DNA from: DATKEJ01 sp963768715
GTDB taxonomy: Bacteria > Bacteroidota > Rhodothermia > Rhodothermales > DATKEJ01
NCBI GenBank assembly: GCA_963768715.1
Contig: CAVYJC010000003.1
Span: 372,001 to 436,000 of the forward strand
Direction: 5' to 3'
Length of the DNA: 64,000 nt
In this document: piece after piece, positions 23,349-32,343 of the stretch
How the letters are laid out: each line of letters starts with the position of its first letter
How positions within the stretch are numbered: the stretch's first letter is position 1
Notes under the pieces: generated by a model
What the model was told of the DNA's origin: nothing
Database searches by the model: none
Seen by the model: the letters and a program-made list of their open reading frames with translations, nothing else
Translations under genes and position numbers: made by a program

Positions 23349-24256
23349 GCTTCGGCGCCGCTCGCGATCTCGAGAATCTCTGTCGTGATCGCTGCCTGAC
23401 GGGCCTGGTTATAACTGAGATTCAGGCTGCGCAGCAGTTCTCCCGCATTGGTCGTGGCGTTATCCATCGCCACCATTCGGGCGCCCTGTTCCGAGGCATT
23501 TGACTCGAGGAAGACTCGCCACATCTGATAATGCACGTAGCGCGGGAGCAGTTGTTCGAGGATCTCTTCCGGGCTCGGTTCAAAAATGAAGTCAACCTCG
23601 TTGCTCGTCGGCGTGGATCCGACATAGTCCTCACTGCTTTCCATGACGGGCGTCAGAAACTCGTCCGCCGGGATGGGCAGAAACGGTTCGACAATGCGAT
23701 TCTGCGAAATCGTGTTACGGAATTCGTTGTAGACGACAACGACCCGATCCCACCGCCGCGTCCGAAATCCATGGATGACCTCGTCGACGATATCCACAAC
23801 GCGAGCAAATGTGAGATCGTTGAATACGCCGCGATTGTCACCGATCACGTTGTAGTTACGCTTCTTGAAGTGCTCATGTCCCTTCCGCCCAACGCAGATC
23901 AGGTCGAGATTACCGGAGGCCTGGTATTCGGCGAATTGTTTTGCGATCGTGGCTTCGGCCTCCTTGATCACGTTCGCATTGAAGGCTCCCGCGAGGCCGC
24001 GGTCACCCGTGACGACGACGAGGAGTACACGATTGATTTCTTCCCGCTTGTCGAACAGATCGTGCAGGTCGGGATGGACCTTGGTGCGAACCTCGTTGAT
24101 GATCTCGCGGAGCTTGAACGCATACGGCCTCGTCGCGAAGGTGCGTTCCTGTGCACGACGCAGTTTGGCCGCCGCTACCATCTTCATGGCGCGGGTCACC
24201 TGCTGCGTGTTCTTCACAGAGGCGATTCGGGTCCGGATATCGCGAAGACTTGCCAT
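23333..24256 (-). CDS. atpG: ATP synthase F1 gamma subunit
   Basis: 307 aa, slightly longer than the usual ~290. The N-terminal MASLRDIRTRIASVKNTQQVTRAMKMVAAAKLRRAQ and the C-terminal MDNATTNAGELLRSLNLSYNQARQAAITTEILEI helices are the conserved coiled-coil halves of the rotor shaft. It is last in the atp cluster (B-E-F-H-A-G). The beta and epsilon genes are not downstream, so the operon is split, as in many Bacteroidota/Chlorobiota. The last codons lie in a heptamer repeat tract. Confidence 0.96.
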   Translation of the reverse strand: MASLRDIRTRIASVKNTQQVTRAMKMVAAAKLRRAQERTFATRPYAFKLREIINEVRTKVHPDLHDLFDKREEINRVLLVVVTGDRGLAGAFNANVIKEAEATIAKQFAEYQASGNLDLICVGRKGHEHFKKRNYNVIGDNRGVFNDLTFARVVDIVDEVIHGFRTRRWDRVVVVYNEFRNTISQNRIVEPFLPIPADEFLTPVMESSEDYVGSTPTSNEVDFIFEPSPEEILEQLLPRYVHYQMWRVFLESNASEQGARMVAMDNATTNAGELLRSLNLSYNQARQAAITTEILEIASGAEALASQ

Positions 24257-24286
24257 GGGTCAAGCTGATTTCAACGGGGCGCGATG

Positions 24287-25879
24287 CTAGCTGGCGTAAA
24301 CAACAGCTAATTCCTCGGCCTCGGCCCTGATGGCCTCGGCAGCCTCATCGCTCATGACGCCGGTTTCGATGATCGACTGGAGCATCTTGGCCTGCTTCAG
24401 GTGCAGACGACTGAGAAGCTCTTTCTGGAACTCTCCAATCTTGTCCAAAGGCATTTTGTCGAGCAGACCCTGCGCTGCGACGTAAATGACAGCGATCTGA
24501 TTCTCGACGGGCATCGGGTCATACTGACCCTGCTTCAGCGTCTCGACCAGGCGCTCACCGCGACGCAACTGCGCCAGCGTCGCAGGATCCAGGTCGGATC
24601 CAAACTTCGAAAACGCCTCGAGCTCGCGATACTGAGCGAGATCCAGCCGGAGGGTGCCCGCAACCTTCTTCATGGCCTTTATCTGAGCATTACCACCCAC
24701 CCTACTGACCGAGATACCGACGTTAATGGCGGGTCTAACGCCCGAGTTGAACAGATTGGACTCCAGGTAGATCTGCCCGTCGGTAATCGAAATCACGTTG
24801 GTTGGGATGTACGCCGAAACGTCGCCCTCCTGCGTTTCGATAACGGGAAGCGCCGTGAGCGAGCCGCCACCCTTGACGCGATCCTTCATCGAGTCCGGCA
24901 GATTGTTCATTCGCTGGGCGACCGTGTCACTCGAGATGATTTTCGCAGCGCGCTCAAGCAAGCGACTATGGAGATAGAAAACGTCGCCGGGGTATGCTTC
25001 ACGTCCCGGGGGACGACGAAGGAGCAGCGAAACCTCACGGTACGCGACGGCCTGTTTCGAAAGATCGTCGTAAACCACGAGAGCGTGCCGTCCGCTATCT
25101 CGGAAATACTCGCCGATACAAGCACCTGCAAACGGCGCGATAAACTGCAGCGGAGCAGGAGCGGAGGCGGGCGCATTCACGATTACTGTGTAGTCCATCG
25201 CCCCGTTCTCTTCGAGCGCACGCTTGACCTGGGCTACCGTCGAGCTCTTCTGGCCGATCGCAACGTACACGCAGTAGACCGGCTTATCGGTCTGGTGCGT
25301 CCCTTTCTGATTGATGATGGTATCGATGAGCACGGCCGTCTTCCCGGTCTGGCGGTCACCGATAACCAACTCCCGCTGACCGCGCCCGATCGGGATCATG
25401 CTGTCGATGGCTTTGATGCCGGTTTGGAGCGGCTCCTTTACGGGCTCCCGATAAATCACGGACGGCGCCTTTCGCTCGAGGGGCATTTCGAAGGTTTCGG
25501 ATCCTTTCAGCGGTCCCTTGCCGTCCATTGTCTTTCCGAGCGGGTCGATGACACGCCCGAGCATGCTCTCTGAAACTGCAATCGAAGCAACCAAGCCAGT
25601 CCGACGCGCCTCGTCGCCTTCACGAACTTTCTCGGCTCCGCCGAAGAGCACGCAGCCGACGTTGTCCTCTTCGAGGTTGAGAACCATGCCCGTCACGCCG
25701 CTTCTCGTAAACTCGATCAATTCGCCGGCCTGAACGTTGCTGAGTCCGTACAGGCGTGCGATACCGTCGCCATCCTGAAGGACGGAGCCTACCTCATACA
25801 CGTCCGTCTCCGATCGGAAGCCGCCGAGTTCCTTGCGGAGTACGGCGGTTACCTCGTCTGGTCGGATTGCAGTTGCCAT
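24287..25879 (-). CDS. atpA: ATP synthase F1 alpha subunit
   Basis: 530 aa. Conserved features include the N-terminal beta-barrel (VLQDGDGIARLYGLSNVQAGEL), P-loop GDRQTGKT, VYVAIGQKSSTVAQV, the ALVVYDDLSKQAVAYR region, and the SRVGGNAQIKAMKKVAGTLRLDLAQYRELEAF arginine-finger neighbourhood. This is the regulatory nucleotide-binding subunit of the F1 hexamer. It lies 30 bases upstream of atpG and 43 bases after atpH. Confidence 0.97.
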   Translation of the reverse strand: MATAIRPDEVTAVLRKELGGFRSETDVYEVGSVLQDGDGIARLYGLSNVQAGELIEFTRSGVTGMVLNLEEDNVGCVLFGGAEKVREGDEARRTGLVASIAVSESMLGRVIDPLGKTMDGKGPLKGSETFEMPLERKAPSVIYREPVKEPLQTGIKAIDSMIPIGRGQRELVIGDRQTGKTAVLIDTIINQKGTHQTDKPVYCVYVAIGQKSSTVAQVKRALEENGAMDYTVIVNAPASAPAPLQFIAPFAGACIGEYFRDSGRHALVVYDDLSKQAVAYREVSLLLRRPPGREAYPGDVFYLHSRLLERAAKIISSDTVAQRMNNLPDSMKDRVKGGGSLTALPVIETQEGDVSAYIPTNVISITDGQIYLESNLFNSGVRPAINVGISVSRVGGNAQIKAMKKVAGTLRLDLAQYRELEAFSKFGSDLDPATLAQLRRGERLVETLKQGQYDPMPVENQIAVIYVAAQGLLDKMPLDKIGEFQKELLSRLHLKQAKMLQSIIETGVMSDEAAEAIRAEAEELAVVYAS

Positions 25880-25922
25880 GTTTTTATCGTCTTGACACCC
25901 GAGTGCCGGGTGATTCGTTCAA

Positions 25923-26477
25923 TTAATTCCTTAGGAAGGAGCCACCCTCCAGCTGCGCCTTCAAGACGGCAAGCTTTCGTTTGAGACTCCCGTCGTAAAC
26001 CATGTCACCAACTCGAACAACTACGCCTCCGAGCAAGCCCGCATCTTCTTCGACGCCCAGATGAACATCCGCCCCTGTTTGCTCGGCCAGCTTGTCGCGG
26101 AGTCCCTTAACATCGGCATCCGACATGGCCATAGCCGAACGCGCTTGTGCTTCCACAATGCCGAGCTGCCGGTTCCGAAGCGTTCTGTACTGACTGAGCA
26201 CGTCGGCCACGATGTGTTCGCGGTTCTTTTCGTTCAGCAACAGGAGAAAGCGCACGAAGAGGTCTGAAGCGCTATCCTCAAAAAGCTTCCTGATGATCGA
26301 GTCCTTCTTCCCGATACTGATCACAGGGCTAGAGAAGAGCAGCCGCAGTTCAGGCGATTCTTCGAGGGCCGCGCGCGTTGCCGCGACGTCACCGTCGATG
26401 CGATCGACGATGTTACCCGACTCCGCTTCCTGGAGGAGTGCTCCGGCATAACGTCTGCAGATTGCGAGCTCGCTCAT
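25923..26477 (-). CDS. atpH: ATP synthase F1 delta subunit (OSCP)
   Basis: 184 aa. The family pattern is present: N-terminal ICRRYAGALLQEAE, a central helical bundle (LRLLFSSPVISIGKKDSIIRKLF, FVRFLLLLNEKNREHIVADVLSQYR) and C-terminal GGVVVRVGDMVYDGSLKRKLAVLKAQL. It forms the peripheral-stalk link between b and the alpha/beta hexamer. It sits between atpF and atpA. Confidence 0.95.
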   Translation of the reverse strand: MSELAICRRYAGALLQEAESGNIVDRIDGDVAATRAALEESPELRLLFSSPVISIGKKDSIIRKLFEDSASDLFVRFLLLLNEKNREHIVADVLSQYRTLRNRQLGIVEAQARSAMAMSDADVKGLRDKLAEQTGADVHLGVEEDAGLLGGVVVRVGDMVYDGSLKRKLAVLKAQLEGGSFLRN

Positions 26478-26484
26478 CTTGCCG

Positions 26485-27034
26485 TCAGTTTCCGTTCAGG
26501 TCCTGGATAAAGTCCTCGACCAGCTTGCGGTTTTTGTCCTCGTCGAGATTTTCGTTCAGCAGTTTTTCGGCCGCCTTGATTGCGAGCGAGGCGACCTCGG
26601 TCCGCAGTTCATCGAGCGCGCCCTGCTTCTCCCTTTCAATCTCGGAACGTGCGGCTTCCTGCATCTCGCGAATCTGTTCGCGCGTCTTTTCGGCCGCCTC
26701 TGCTCTGAGGGCTTCGGCCGCCTCGCGTGCTTCACGTAGCACGCGCTGCCCATCGGCTTCCGATTCGCGTCTGGCCCGCTCGTTGTCCTGCGAAATCTGT
26801 CTGGCTTCCGCCAGGGCATTCTCGGCGCGCTTGATCGATTGATCGATCGTCTGCTGCCGCTTTTCGAGTCCAGCCGTAATCGGACCCCAAGCATACTTCC
26901 TCAGGATGATAGAAGACGAGCAGGAAAACGACGGCTGTCCAGACGAACAGACCCACCTTGGGGTCGAGCAGCGATGGCGTGGGGTGTTCAGGCAGTGCCT
27001 GAAGGATTCCGGCAATCATAGTCATTCGCGTCAT
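26485..27034 (-). CDS. atpF: ATP synthase Fo b subunit, interrupted by an apparent single-base frameshift
   Basis: The N-terminal frame from 27034 reads MTRMTMIAGILQALPEH and continues through a VGLFVWTAVVFLLVF membrane helix. It then leaves the family pattern near 26905-26915. The neighbouring frame continues correctly with IILRKYAWGPITAGLEKR and a long charged helix to the stop at 26485. Removing one base (an extra T around TTCTATC) would restore a normal b subunit of about 180 aa: one membrane helix plus a right-handed coiled-coil stator. Alternative starts exist at 27025 and 27019. The gene is otherwise in its standard place between atpE and atpH, so a sequence error is more likely than loss of an essential subunit. 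Confidence 0.87.
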
Positions 27035-27096
27035 TTCTCAAACGGGGATACCACCGAAAGGGTCGGACGTCGTGTGACTCCGACCCGATAGCGATA

Positions 27097-27330
27097 TCAA
27101 CCGGTTGCGAAGATGAGAATGATGGCGATGATCTCGCCGAAGAGTGCAACACCTTCAATGAAGGCGGCTGCGACGATCATCGTGTTCCGAATGTCACCGC
27201 CGGCTTCCGGCTGACGGGCCATACCCTCGAGCGCCGAGGCAGCCAGGCGTCCAATTCCGACGCCGGCTCCAAGGGCAGCGCCCAGAACGGCGATTCCAGC
27301 GGCAAAGTATGCAAATGCTACAGGTTCCAT
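27097..27330 (-). CDS. atpE: ATP synthase Fo c subunit
   Basis: 77 aa, two membrane helices. The first helix carries the packed glycine motif (GAALGAGVGIGRLAAS), the loop is ARQPEAGG, and the second helix has the ion-binding glutamate in AAAFIEGVALFGEII. The residues beside that Glu do not show the Ser/Thr set typical of Na+-binding c rings, so H+ coupling is likely (inference). It lies between atpB and atpF. Confidence 0.95.
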   Translation of the reverse strand: MEPVAFAYFAAGIAVLGAALGAGVGIGRLAASALEGMARQPEAGGDIRNTMIVAAAFIEGVALFGEIIAIILIFATG

Positions 27331-27379
27331 GATGTATTCAGATGTTTTTGAATCCGCAGTTGTCGTCAGTTAATGAAAT

Positions 27380-28553
27380 TCAGGGAAGCGGCAGCTGGGC
27401 CAGCGCTTCTCCATGTTCTCCGTGCTCTTGATCGTGCTCGGCATGGCCATGCTCTTCGACGGCAAATCCGATGTAGAGCGCCGACAGCATGGTGAAAATG
27501 TAGGCCTGGATAAAGCTCACCAGGATCTTCAGTAAGTAGATAAACAGGGTCATCGGTATAGCGACCAGGATCGAGCCCCAGCCGGCAACCGTGCCAATCT
27601 TAGCCGTGAAGATAAAAATCATGCTGAGCAGGCTCACAATAACGAGGTGGCCCGAAAGCATGTTGGCAAAAAGTCGAACCGCGAGCGTGATCGGCTTGGT
27701 GAAGAGGCCGAGTACCTCGACGGGTATGAGGATCGGCTTTACGAAGCCGGGTACGCCGGGCGGGTTGAAAATGTGCATCCAGTATTCCTTCGTACCGGAG
27801 AACTGCACGGTGAAGAATGTAATGATGGCGAGGGCTCCCGTTACCGCGATTCCGGAGGTTATCGTTACACCCCAGGGGAGCAGGCCAATCAGGTTTCCAA
27901 GCAGGATGAAGATGAACACACTCAGCAGATAAGGCAGATACTTACGGTGCTTGTCGCCGATAGTCGGAATCGCGACCTCGTCTCGAAGGAAGATGATGAG
28001 CGCCTCCATCAAGTTCTGCCACACACCTTGCGGCGCCGAATCGACACCGATTCCCTTCCGGTAGCGCGCCCCCAACCGGAGTCCGATCACGAGCAAAACC
28101 AGTCCACAGACGAGAACAAAAACCATTTGCCGCGTCACGGAGAGGTCCACGACGATCGCTTCGCTCGCTTTCGTCGGAACGATCGGGTACTTGTAGTGGA
28201 CGTGGCCGGCTTCGGCCTCTTCGATCTGCTCCGGCGTCAGAAGGGCGGCACCATCTCTAAAATCGGCTTTCAGCGTGTATTCACCCGACGAAAGGGCGCT
28301 GTGCGTGCTTCCGTACGCATCGAGGCGGTAACCTCCATCGGCCGTGCGCACGAGGAATAGACGCGGCAGTTCGATTTTGACCAGCGGCTCGAAATCGAGG
28401 TAGTAACCGTCCGCCGAGTGGCCGATCGCATCCGGTTTGCCGGACTCGTCAGCGGCGCGGGCGTCTGACGGAAGAAAGGGCAAGCAAAAGCGGGAGCGCC
28501 ACCACAAGGGCGGTCCGCAGTACTCCGAACTCTCGCATCGCTCTCGACTTCAT
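27380..28553 (-). CDS. atpB: ATP synthase Fo a subunit, with an apparent frameshift in the leader
   Basis: The body (open frame from 28507 down to 27380) has the a-subunit hallmarks: ALIIFLRDEV, PYLLSVFIFILLGNLIGLLP, and the essential arginine segment TLAVRLFANMLSGHLV. A long periplasmic N-terminal domain (~120 aa) precedes the first core helix, as often in Bacteroidota. The natural start is probably the ATG at 28553 or 28538, which encodes a signal peptide (MREFGVLRTALVVALPLLLALSS) in the adjacent frame. The frames join near 28465-28485, inside a CCCTTTCTTCC run. The C-terminus is His/Glu-rich (HGHAEHDQEHGEHG). Confidence 0.88.
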
Positions 28554-28580
28554 CTGTGATTCTCGTGTCTTGCTTTGCCG

Positions 28581-28880
28581 TTATTTCCCGGAATTGCCGA
28601 CGCGCATGAGTGCCCGAACTTCCACCACCAATCCGATGGCTGCAACAATTAAGAATGCACTTGCAAACGCCAACGGATGCACGGGAAGCAAAAGGAACAC
28701 GGCTATCAGACTGGCGAGCATGGAAACCATGCGCAGCGCCATGCCGCGGAAGACAATTGCCACAAATCGTGCACCAGGAGCCTTCATCGCGCGTCGCATC
28801 GAAAAGATACTCCACACGATCGTCGACCCCGCGAGCCCCACGCCGAGCAACGCGCTCAGAACCACATTTCCTTCGGTCAT
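28581..28880 (-). CDS. AtpI-like small membrane protein (ATP synthase accessory)
   Basis: 99 aa with about four hydrophobic segments (VVLSALLGVGLAGSTIVWSIF, FVAIVFRGMALRMVSMLASLIAVFLLL, LAFASAFLIVAAIGLVVEV). It lies directly upstream of atpB on the same strand and downstream of atpZ, the position of the poorly conserved subunit I family that aids c-ring assembly. The assignment rests mainly on context, size and topology. Confidence 0.7.
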   Translation of the reverse strand: MTEGNVVLSALLGVGLAGSTIVWSIFSMRRAMKAPGARFVAIVFRGMALRMVSMLASLIAVFLLLPVHPLAFASAFLIVAAIGLVVEVRALMRVGNSGK

Positions 28881-28952
28881 GATCTCTCGTGGCGCCCGGT
28901 ATTTCAGGCAAGCGCAAAGTTTACGGACTCCCGTCCGAAGAAGCCCAAATTG

Positions 28953-29008
28953 AATGAGGAATTATGAATTGCGAACGATTCAGAATGCAGAATCAGAATG
29001 CTGAATTC
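28953..29008. repeat. Heptamer tract GAATNNN/CAGAATG
   Basis: Eight units in phase: GAATGAG, GAATTAT, GAATTGC, GAACGAT, TCAGAAT, GCAGAAT, CAGAATG, CTGAATT. It lies in the gap between atpZ and the AtpI-like gene, 12 bases past the atpZ stop. The motif resembles the tract at 59212. Confidence 0.78.
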
Positions 29009-29020
29009 TGTCCAGGTTTG

Positions 29021-29329
29021 TCACTCGGCGATGGTGGATGGGCGATTCTCAATTCGTTCTACGCTCATCGTTCTGCGCTTTGCGTTTCTTTCCTGCCGGT
29101 CGAGTTCTGCTGCGATGCGAAAAATCTGGATGAACACGCCGACCATCCCGAGTGCGGCGCCGATGAGCAGGAACCAAGGGAGCGTACCCAGCCAACGATC
29201 AAGCGCATAGCCGCCGCCCGTAAAAATGAGCAGCGTCGTTGCAATCTGCCATCCCAATCCAAGCAAGCTGGCCCGACTTGTCAGACTCCGGGCCAAACGA
29301 TCCCGTTCAGAGGGCTTCGCGGCGCTCAC
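29021..29329 (-). CDS. AtpZ/AtpI family protein
   Basis: 102 aa with two membrane helices (LLGLGWQIATTLLIFTGGGYALDRWLG and FLLIGAALGMVGVFIQIFRI). It matches the AtpZ / F0F1-ATPase subunit family pattern of a Gly-rich first helix followed by a short turn containing a D-R/W segment. These proteins are encoded at the head of atp operons and are linked to Mg2+/Ca2+ transport or Fo assembly. The start overlaps the bactofilin stop (ATGA at 29326-29329), tying the cytoskeletal gene to the atp operon. Confidence 0.82.
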   Translation of the reverse strand: MSAAKPSERDRLARSLTSRASLLGLGWQIATTLLIFTGGGYALDRWLGTLPWFLLIGAALGMVGVFIQIFRIAAELDRQERNAKRRTMSVERIENRPSTIAE

Positions 29330-29829
29330 TGCATTGGAATCAATGTCTGCGTTGCTTCAGCAGATTCCGGTTTCTTTGCGGGTTTCCCGTTTCCTCCAGA
29401 AATACGCGCAGGCTTGCCGACCTCGAATCGACCACTCAGGGCAGCCCCCTCTTCGACACTCAGATAAGCGGCAGAGACTTTCCCAAGGATGGAAGCAGTG
29501 CTTCGAATGATGAGTCGTCCTTTCGCGGTTACGTCGCCCTCTACGGTGCCTGCCAGATCGCCATCCTCAGTGAAGATGCCTCCGACGACCACTCCTTCCG
29601 GAGCGACCACTACTCTGTTCTCAACCGTCACCTCGCCATTGATGCGACCCCCAACACGAACATCACCACTTACATGCAGATTACCATCGATTACAACGCC
29701 TTTCCCGACGATGTTGATTTCGCCGCTGGACTCAGTGCCGTTTCGATTGCGCATACCGGAGTCCTCGGTTTTTGACGAGTCGCCCAATTTGGCGTCCCTC
29801 TCGGTTGGTTTGTTTGTAAAAATCGACAT
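29326..29829 (-). CDS. Bactofilin (polymer-forming cytoskeletal protein)
   Basis: 167 aa. A disordered N-terminus precedes a repetitive beta-helix core of short V/I/G-rich turns (INIVGKGVVIDGNLHVSGDVRVGGRINGEV and following), then a Pro/Lys-rich tail. This is the DUF583/bactofilin signature; such proteins self-assemble into filaments at the inner membrane and often recruit LytM-type peptidases. The upstream gene is exactly such an M23 protein, and the downstream atpZ overlaps, so peptidoglycan shaping and ATP synthase expression share a transcript. Confidence 0.93.
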   Translation of the reverse strand: MSIFTNKPTERDAKLGDSSKTEDSGMRNRNGTESSGEINIVGKGVVIDGNLHVSGDVRVGGRINGEVTVENRVVVAPEGVVVGGIFTEDGDLAGTVEGDVTAKGRLIIRSTASILGKVSAAYLSVEEGAALSGRFEVGKPARISGGNGKPAKKPESAEATQTLIPMQ

Positions 29830-29882
29830 TCCGATACGGAAGACGAACGAGCCACGATCGTTCTTCGTGAAGACAATCGTGG

Positions 29883-30779
29883 CTAGTTTAAAAAGTAACG
29901 CTGTGGGTCCTGAGCCAAACCTTCGTGCCAGAGCTCGAAGTGAAGGTGTGGACCAGAAGTAATTTCGCCGGAATTCCCGCTAATTGCAACCGGTTCGCGG
30001 TCGAGAACACGTTCTCCTACTCGTTTGAGAAGACGATCGTTGTGTTTATAGACCGTTACGTATCCGTCTGCATGCTGGATGCCGATTGTCCATCCGCCGT
30101 CATATCCCCAGTCGGCAACGATGACATGGCCATCGCCGACGGACTGTACGATGGTGCCCGCCTCGACCGCGATATCCACCGCAAAGTGACCGGTTCTCGC
30201 GTCGAAACGCCGCGTTACGAATCCTTCAACAGGAGGTCGAAACGGTAGTTGGAGACCGGAAAGATAATCTCGCGTGGCCGTAACGAGACTGGGGGTGGAC
30301 ACGGCGATTGCCGGCATGCGTTCGACCGAAAGGGCCGGCTGCTCGTGATCCACCCAGTCGGGTGACAGGGGCGCATGCAGGGGTCCGGTCTCTACCGAGA
30401 TCGCTGCGGCCTGTGTCGACGTCTCGTCGCCATCATCCGTAGTCGGTTCGACGCCCACGAGTGAGCCAAGCAGGGCGGCGTACTCGCGTTGGACCTGCAG
30501 CGAGTCTTCAAGCTGCCGAATCCGAATAGAATTCGTAATCGCCTCTTCCCGCATCGTCTGCATGTCGCGTCCGCGCACCCAGTCGGCGACCGGCGTGAAG
30601 ACCACGGCAACCCCTGCCACCAGGCCGCAGATGACAAAGGTGAGTACCAGCGCCGTTCGCACAAGTACGGGGCTGACGATGAACTGGTCGGGCTCCTGGA
30701 GGCGATCCTCGGGGATGATGAGGACCGTTATCTTCTTGCCACCCTGTTTCAGCAGTCGCCAGAGAAAGCGAAATACCAT
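29883..30779 (-). CDS. M23 family (LytM-type) membrane-anchored peptidase
   Basis: 298 aa. A membrane anchor near residues 38-65 (VSPVLVRTALVLTFVICGLVAGVAVVF) is followed by a coiled-coil region of about 75-105 and a C-terminal M23 domain with GHFAVDIA and GPHLHFELWH metal-ligand motifs. The metal-binding set is complete, so it may cleave peptidoglycan cross-bridges. Its gene lies 53 bases before the bactofilin gene. The pair corresponds to the LmdC/BacA-type partnership described in other bacteria, where bactofilin localises the peptidase (inference for this pair). Confidence 0.9.
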   Translation of the reverse strand: MVFRFLWRLLKQGGKKITVLIIPEDRLQEPDQFIVSPVLVRTALVLTFVICGLVAGVAVVFTPVADWVRGRDMQTMREEAITNSIRIRQLEDSLQVQREYAALLGSLVGVEPTTDDGDETSTQAAAISVETGPLHAPLSPDWVDHEQPALSVERMPAIAVSTPSLVTATRDYLSGLQLPFRPPVEGFVTRRFDARTGHFAVDIAVEAGTIVQSVGDGHVIVADWGYDGGWTIGIQHADGYVTVYKHNDRLLKRVGERVLDREPVAISGNSGEITSGPHLHFELWHEGLAQDPQRYFLN

Positions 30780-30970
30780 AAATTCACCCGGATGAGGAGT
30801 CGCGAACGATGCGTTTTGAGGCGGGTTCCGCGGAAGGAAGCACCCGACCGGAGTCGCACACTCTTTTCGCTTCGATTTGCAAAGGTACCTCGGTAAGTGC
30901 GAAATTTAGGGAAAGTTCTCCTGGAGGTTCGGGAGCTTTGATTGTAGGCCCCATTTGACCCGGGAATCTG

Positions 30971-32233
30971 ATGGGTGGAAACTCACACGACGAATCAATT
31001 CGGTGTTCTTTCTGCGGCCGAGCGGCCCATGAGGTTACCTCAATGGTCGCAGGCCCCAGCGTATATATTTGTGATCGCTGTGTAAACGACGCTGCTGGGA
31101 TCGTCAAGGCCGATGGGGGCGAGGCCCCAATCGCCGCCGCGCCGCCACCGGCGCCACGCCGAAGGCGTCTCCTTCCACACGAGATCAAGGAATCACTCGA
31201 TGAGTACGTCATCGGGCAGGATCGTGCGAAGAAGGCGCTCGCTGTCGCTGTGTACAACCACTACAAGCGAATCGAAGACAGCGACCACCTTGTCGAATAC
31301 AGGGATGTGGAGCTGGAGAAGTCGAACATCCTGCTCGTCGGTCCAACCGGCACAGGGAAAACGCTTCTGGCCCGCACCCTTGCGCGCGTACTCGACGTTC
31401 CGTTTTCGATCTCCGATGCGACAGCGTTGACCGAAGCCGGGTACGTGGGCGAAGACGTCGAGTCGATCCTTTCGCGGCTCCTTCAGTCAGCCGACTTCAA
31501 TGTCGCCGAAGCGCAGCGCGGCATCATCTATATCGATGAGATCGACAAGATCGCCAGAAAGTCCGACAACGCCTCTATTACCCGTGATGTGTCGGGTGAG
31601 GGCGTTCAACAGGCGCTTCTCAAGATTCTGGAGGGAACGGTCGCAGGCGTACCACCGAAGGGTGGACGCAAGCATCCCGAGCAGAACCTCGTCAACATCG
31701 ATACGCGGAACATCCTCTTCATTTGCGGGGGTGCGTTCGAAGGTCTGGCCGACATTATCCGGCAGCGCGTCTCGACGACCTCCATCGGTTTCCTGGTAGA
31801 TCGTCGCAGCGTCATTGACAAGAACGATCCCGCACTCCTGCAGTACCTCGAGCCGGACGACCTGCTCAAGTTCGGGCTGATTCCCGAATTCGTCGGTCGT
31901 CTCCCCGTCGCAGCAGCGCTGGAGAATCTCAGCGACAATGCGATGCTGAGCATCCTCACCAAACCCAAGAATGCCCTCGCAAGACAGTATCAGAAACTGT
32001 TCGCACTCGACGGCATCGAACTTTCGTTCGACGATGAGGCACTCAAAGCGATCGTGAGAAAGGCGCGTGCACTTGGGACCGGCGCAAGGGGACTTCGATC
32101 CGTGATCGAGGATCTCATGCTGGACGTAATGTTCGAAGTGCATACGCGCCCGGCCGTCTCTTCGTGCAGGATCACCGACACGGCCGTCGAAGGCGGAAAT
32201 CCCATCTTCGCAACGCGGCGGGCCAGCGCCTAG
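30971..32233 (+). CDS. clpX: ATP-dependent Clp protease ATP-binding subunit ClpX
   Basis: 420 aa. The N-terminal zinc-binding domain has C12, C15, C34 and C37 (CSFCGR...ICDRC). Walker A is GPTGTGKT at about 124-131, Walker B is IIYIDEIDK, the pore loop region is GYVGEDVE, and sensor regions include GARGLRSVIEDLMLDVMF. It unfolds tagged substrates for ClpP. The linker between zinc domain and AAA+ is Pro/Ala/Arg-rich. clpP is not adjacent. The 191-base gap upstream is divergent from the M23 gene and must hold both promoters. Confidence 0.97.
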   Translation: MGGNSHDESIRCSFCGRAAHEVTSMVAGPSVYICDRCVNDAAGIVKADGGEAPIAAAPPPAPRRRRLLPHEIKESLDEYVIGQDRAKKALAVAVYNHYKRIEDSDHLVEYRDVELEKSNILLVGPTGTGKTLLARTLARVLDVPFSISDATALTEAGYVGEDVESILSRLLQSADFNVAEAQRGIIYIDEIDKIARKSDNASITRDVSGEGVQQALLKILEGTVAGVPPKGGRKHPEQNLVNIDTRNILFICGGAFEGLADIIRQRVSTTSIGFLVDRRSVIDKNDPALLQYLEPDDLLKFGLIPEFVGRLPVAAALENLSDNAMLSILTKPKNALARQYQKLFALDGIELSFDDEALKAIVRKARALGTGARGLRSVIEDLMLDVMFEVHTRPAVSSCRITDTAVEGGNPIFATRRASA

Positions 32234-32238
32234 ATCCC

Positions 32239-32258
32239 TGAAGCGGCCAGCGGCTTCA
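32239..32258 (+). terminator. Hairpin shortly after clpX
   Basis: TGAAGC (32239-32244) and GCTTCA (32253-32258) pair, with the flanking CCC/GGG extending the stem past a one-base bulge. It begins 6 bases after the clpX stop. There is only a short TTT downstream, so termination is likely weak. Confidence 0.4.
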
Positions 32259-32343
32259 CAGGGGTTTGGAAAAGTCGACGACCATCGGTCCCTCGATTCG
32301 CCGTATTCTTCTCCTGGATTGACCGGATGGTCAGACCGCGAGT

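Noticed and set aside
24401..25573. Plus-strand ORF (390 codons) opposite atpA
   Set aside because: Antisense shadow of a highly conserved ATP synthase gene.
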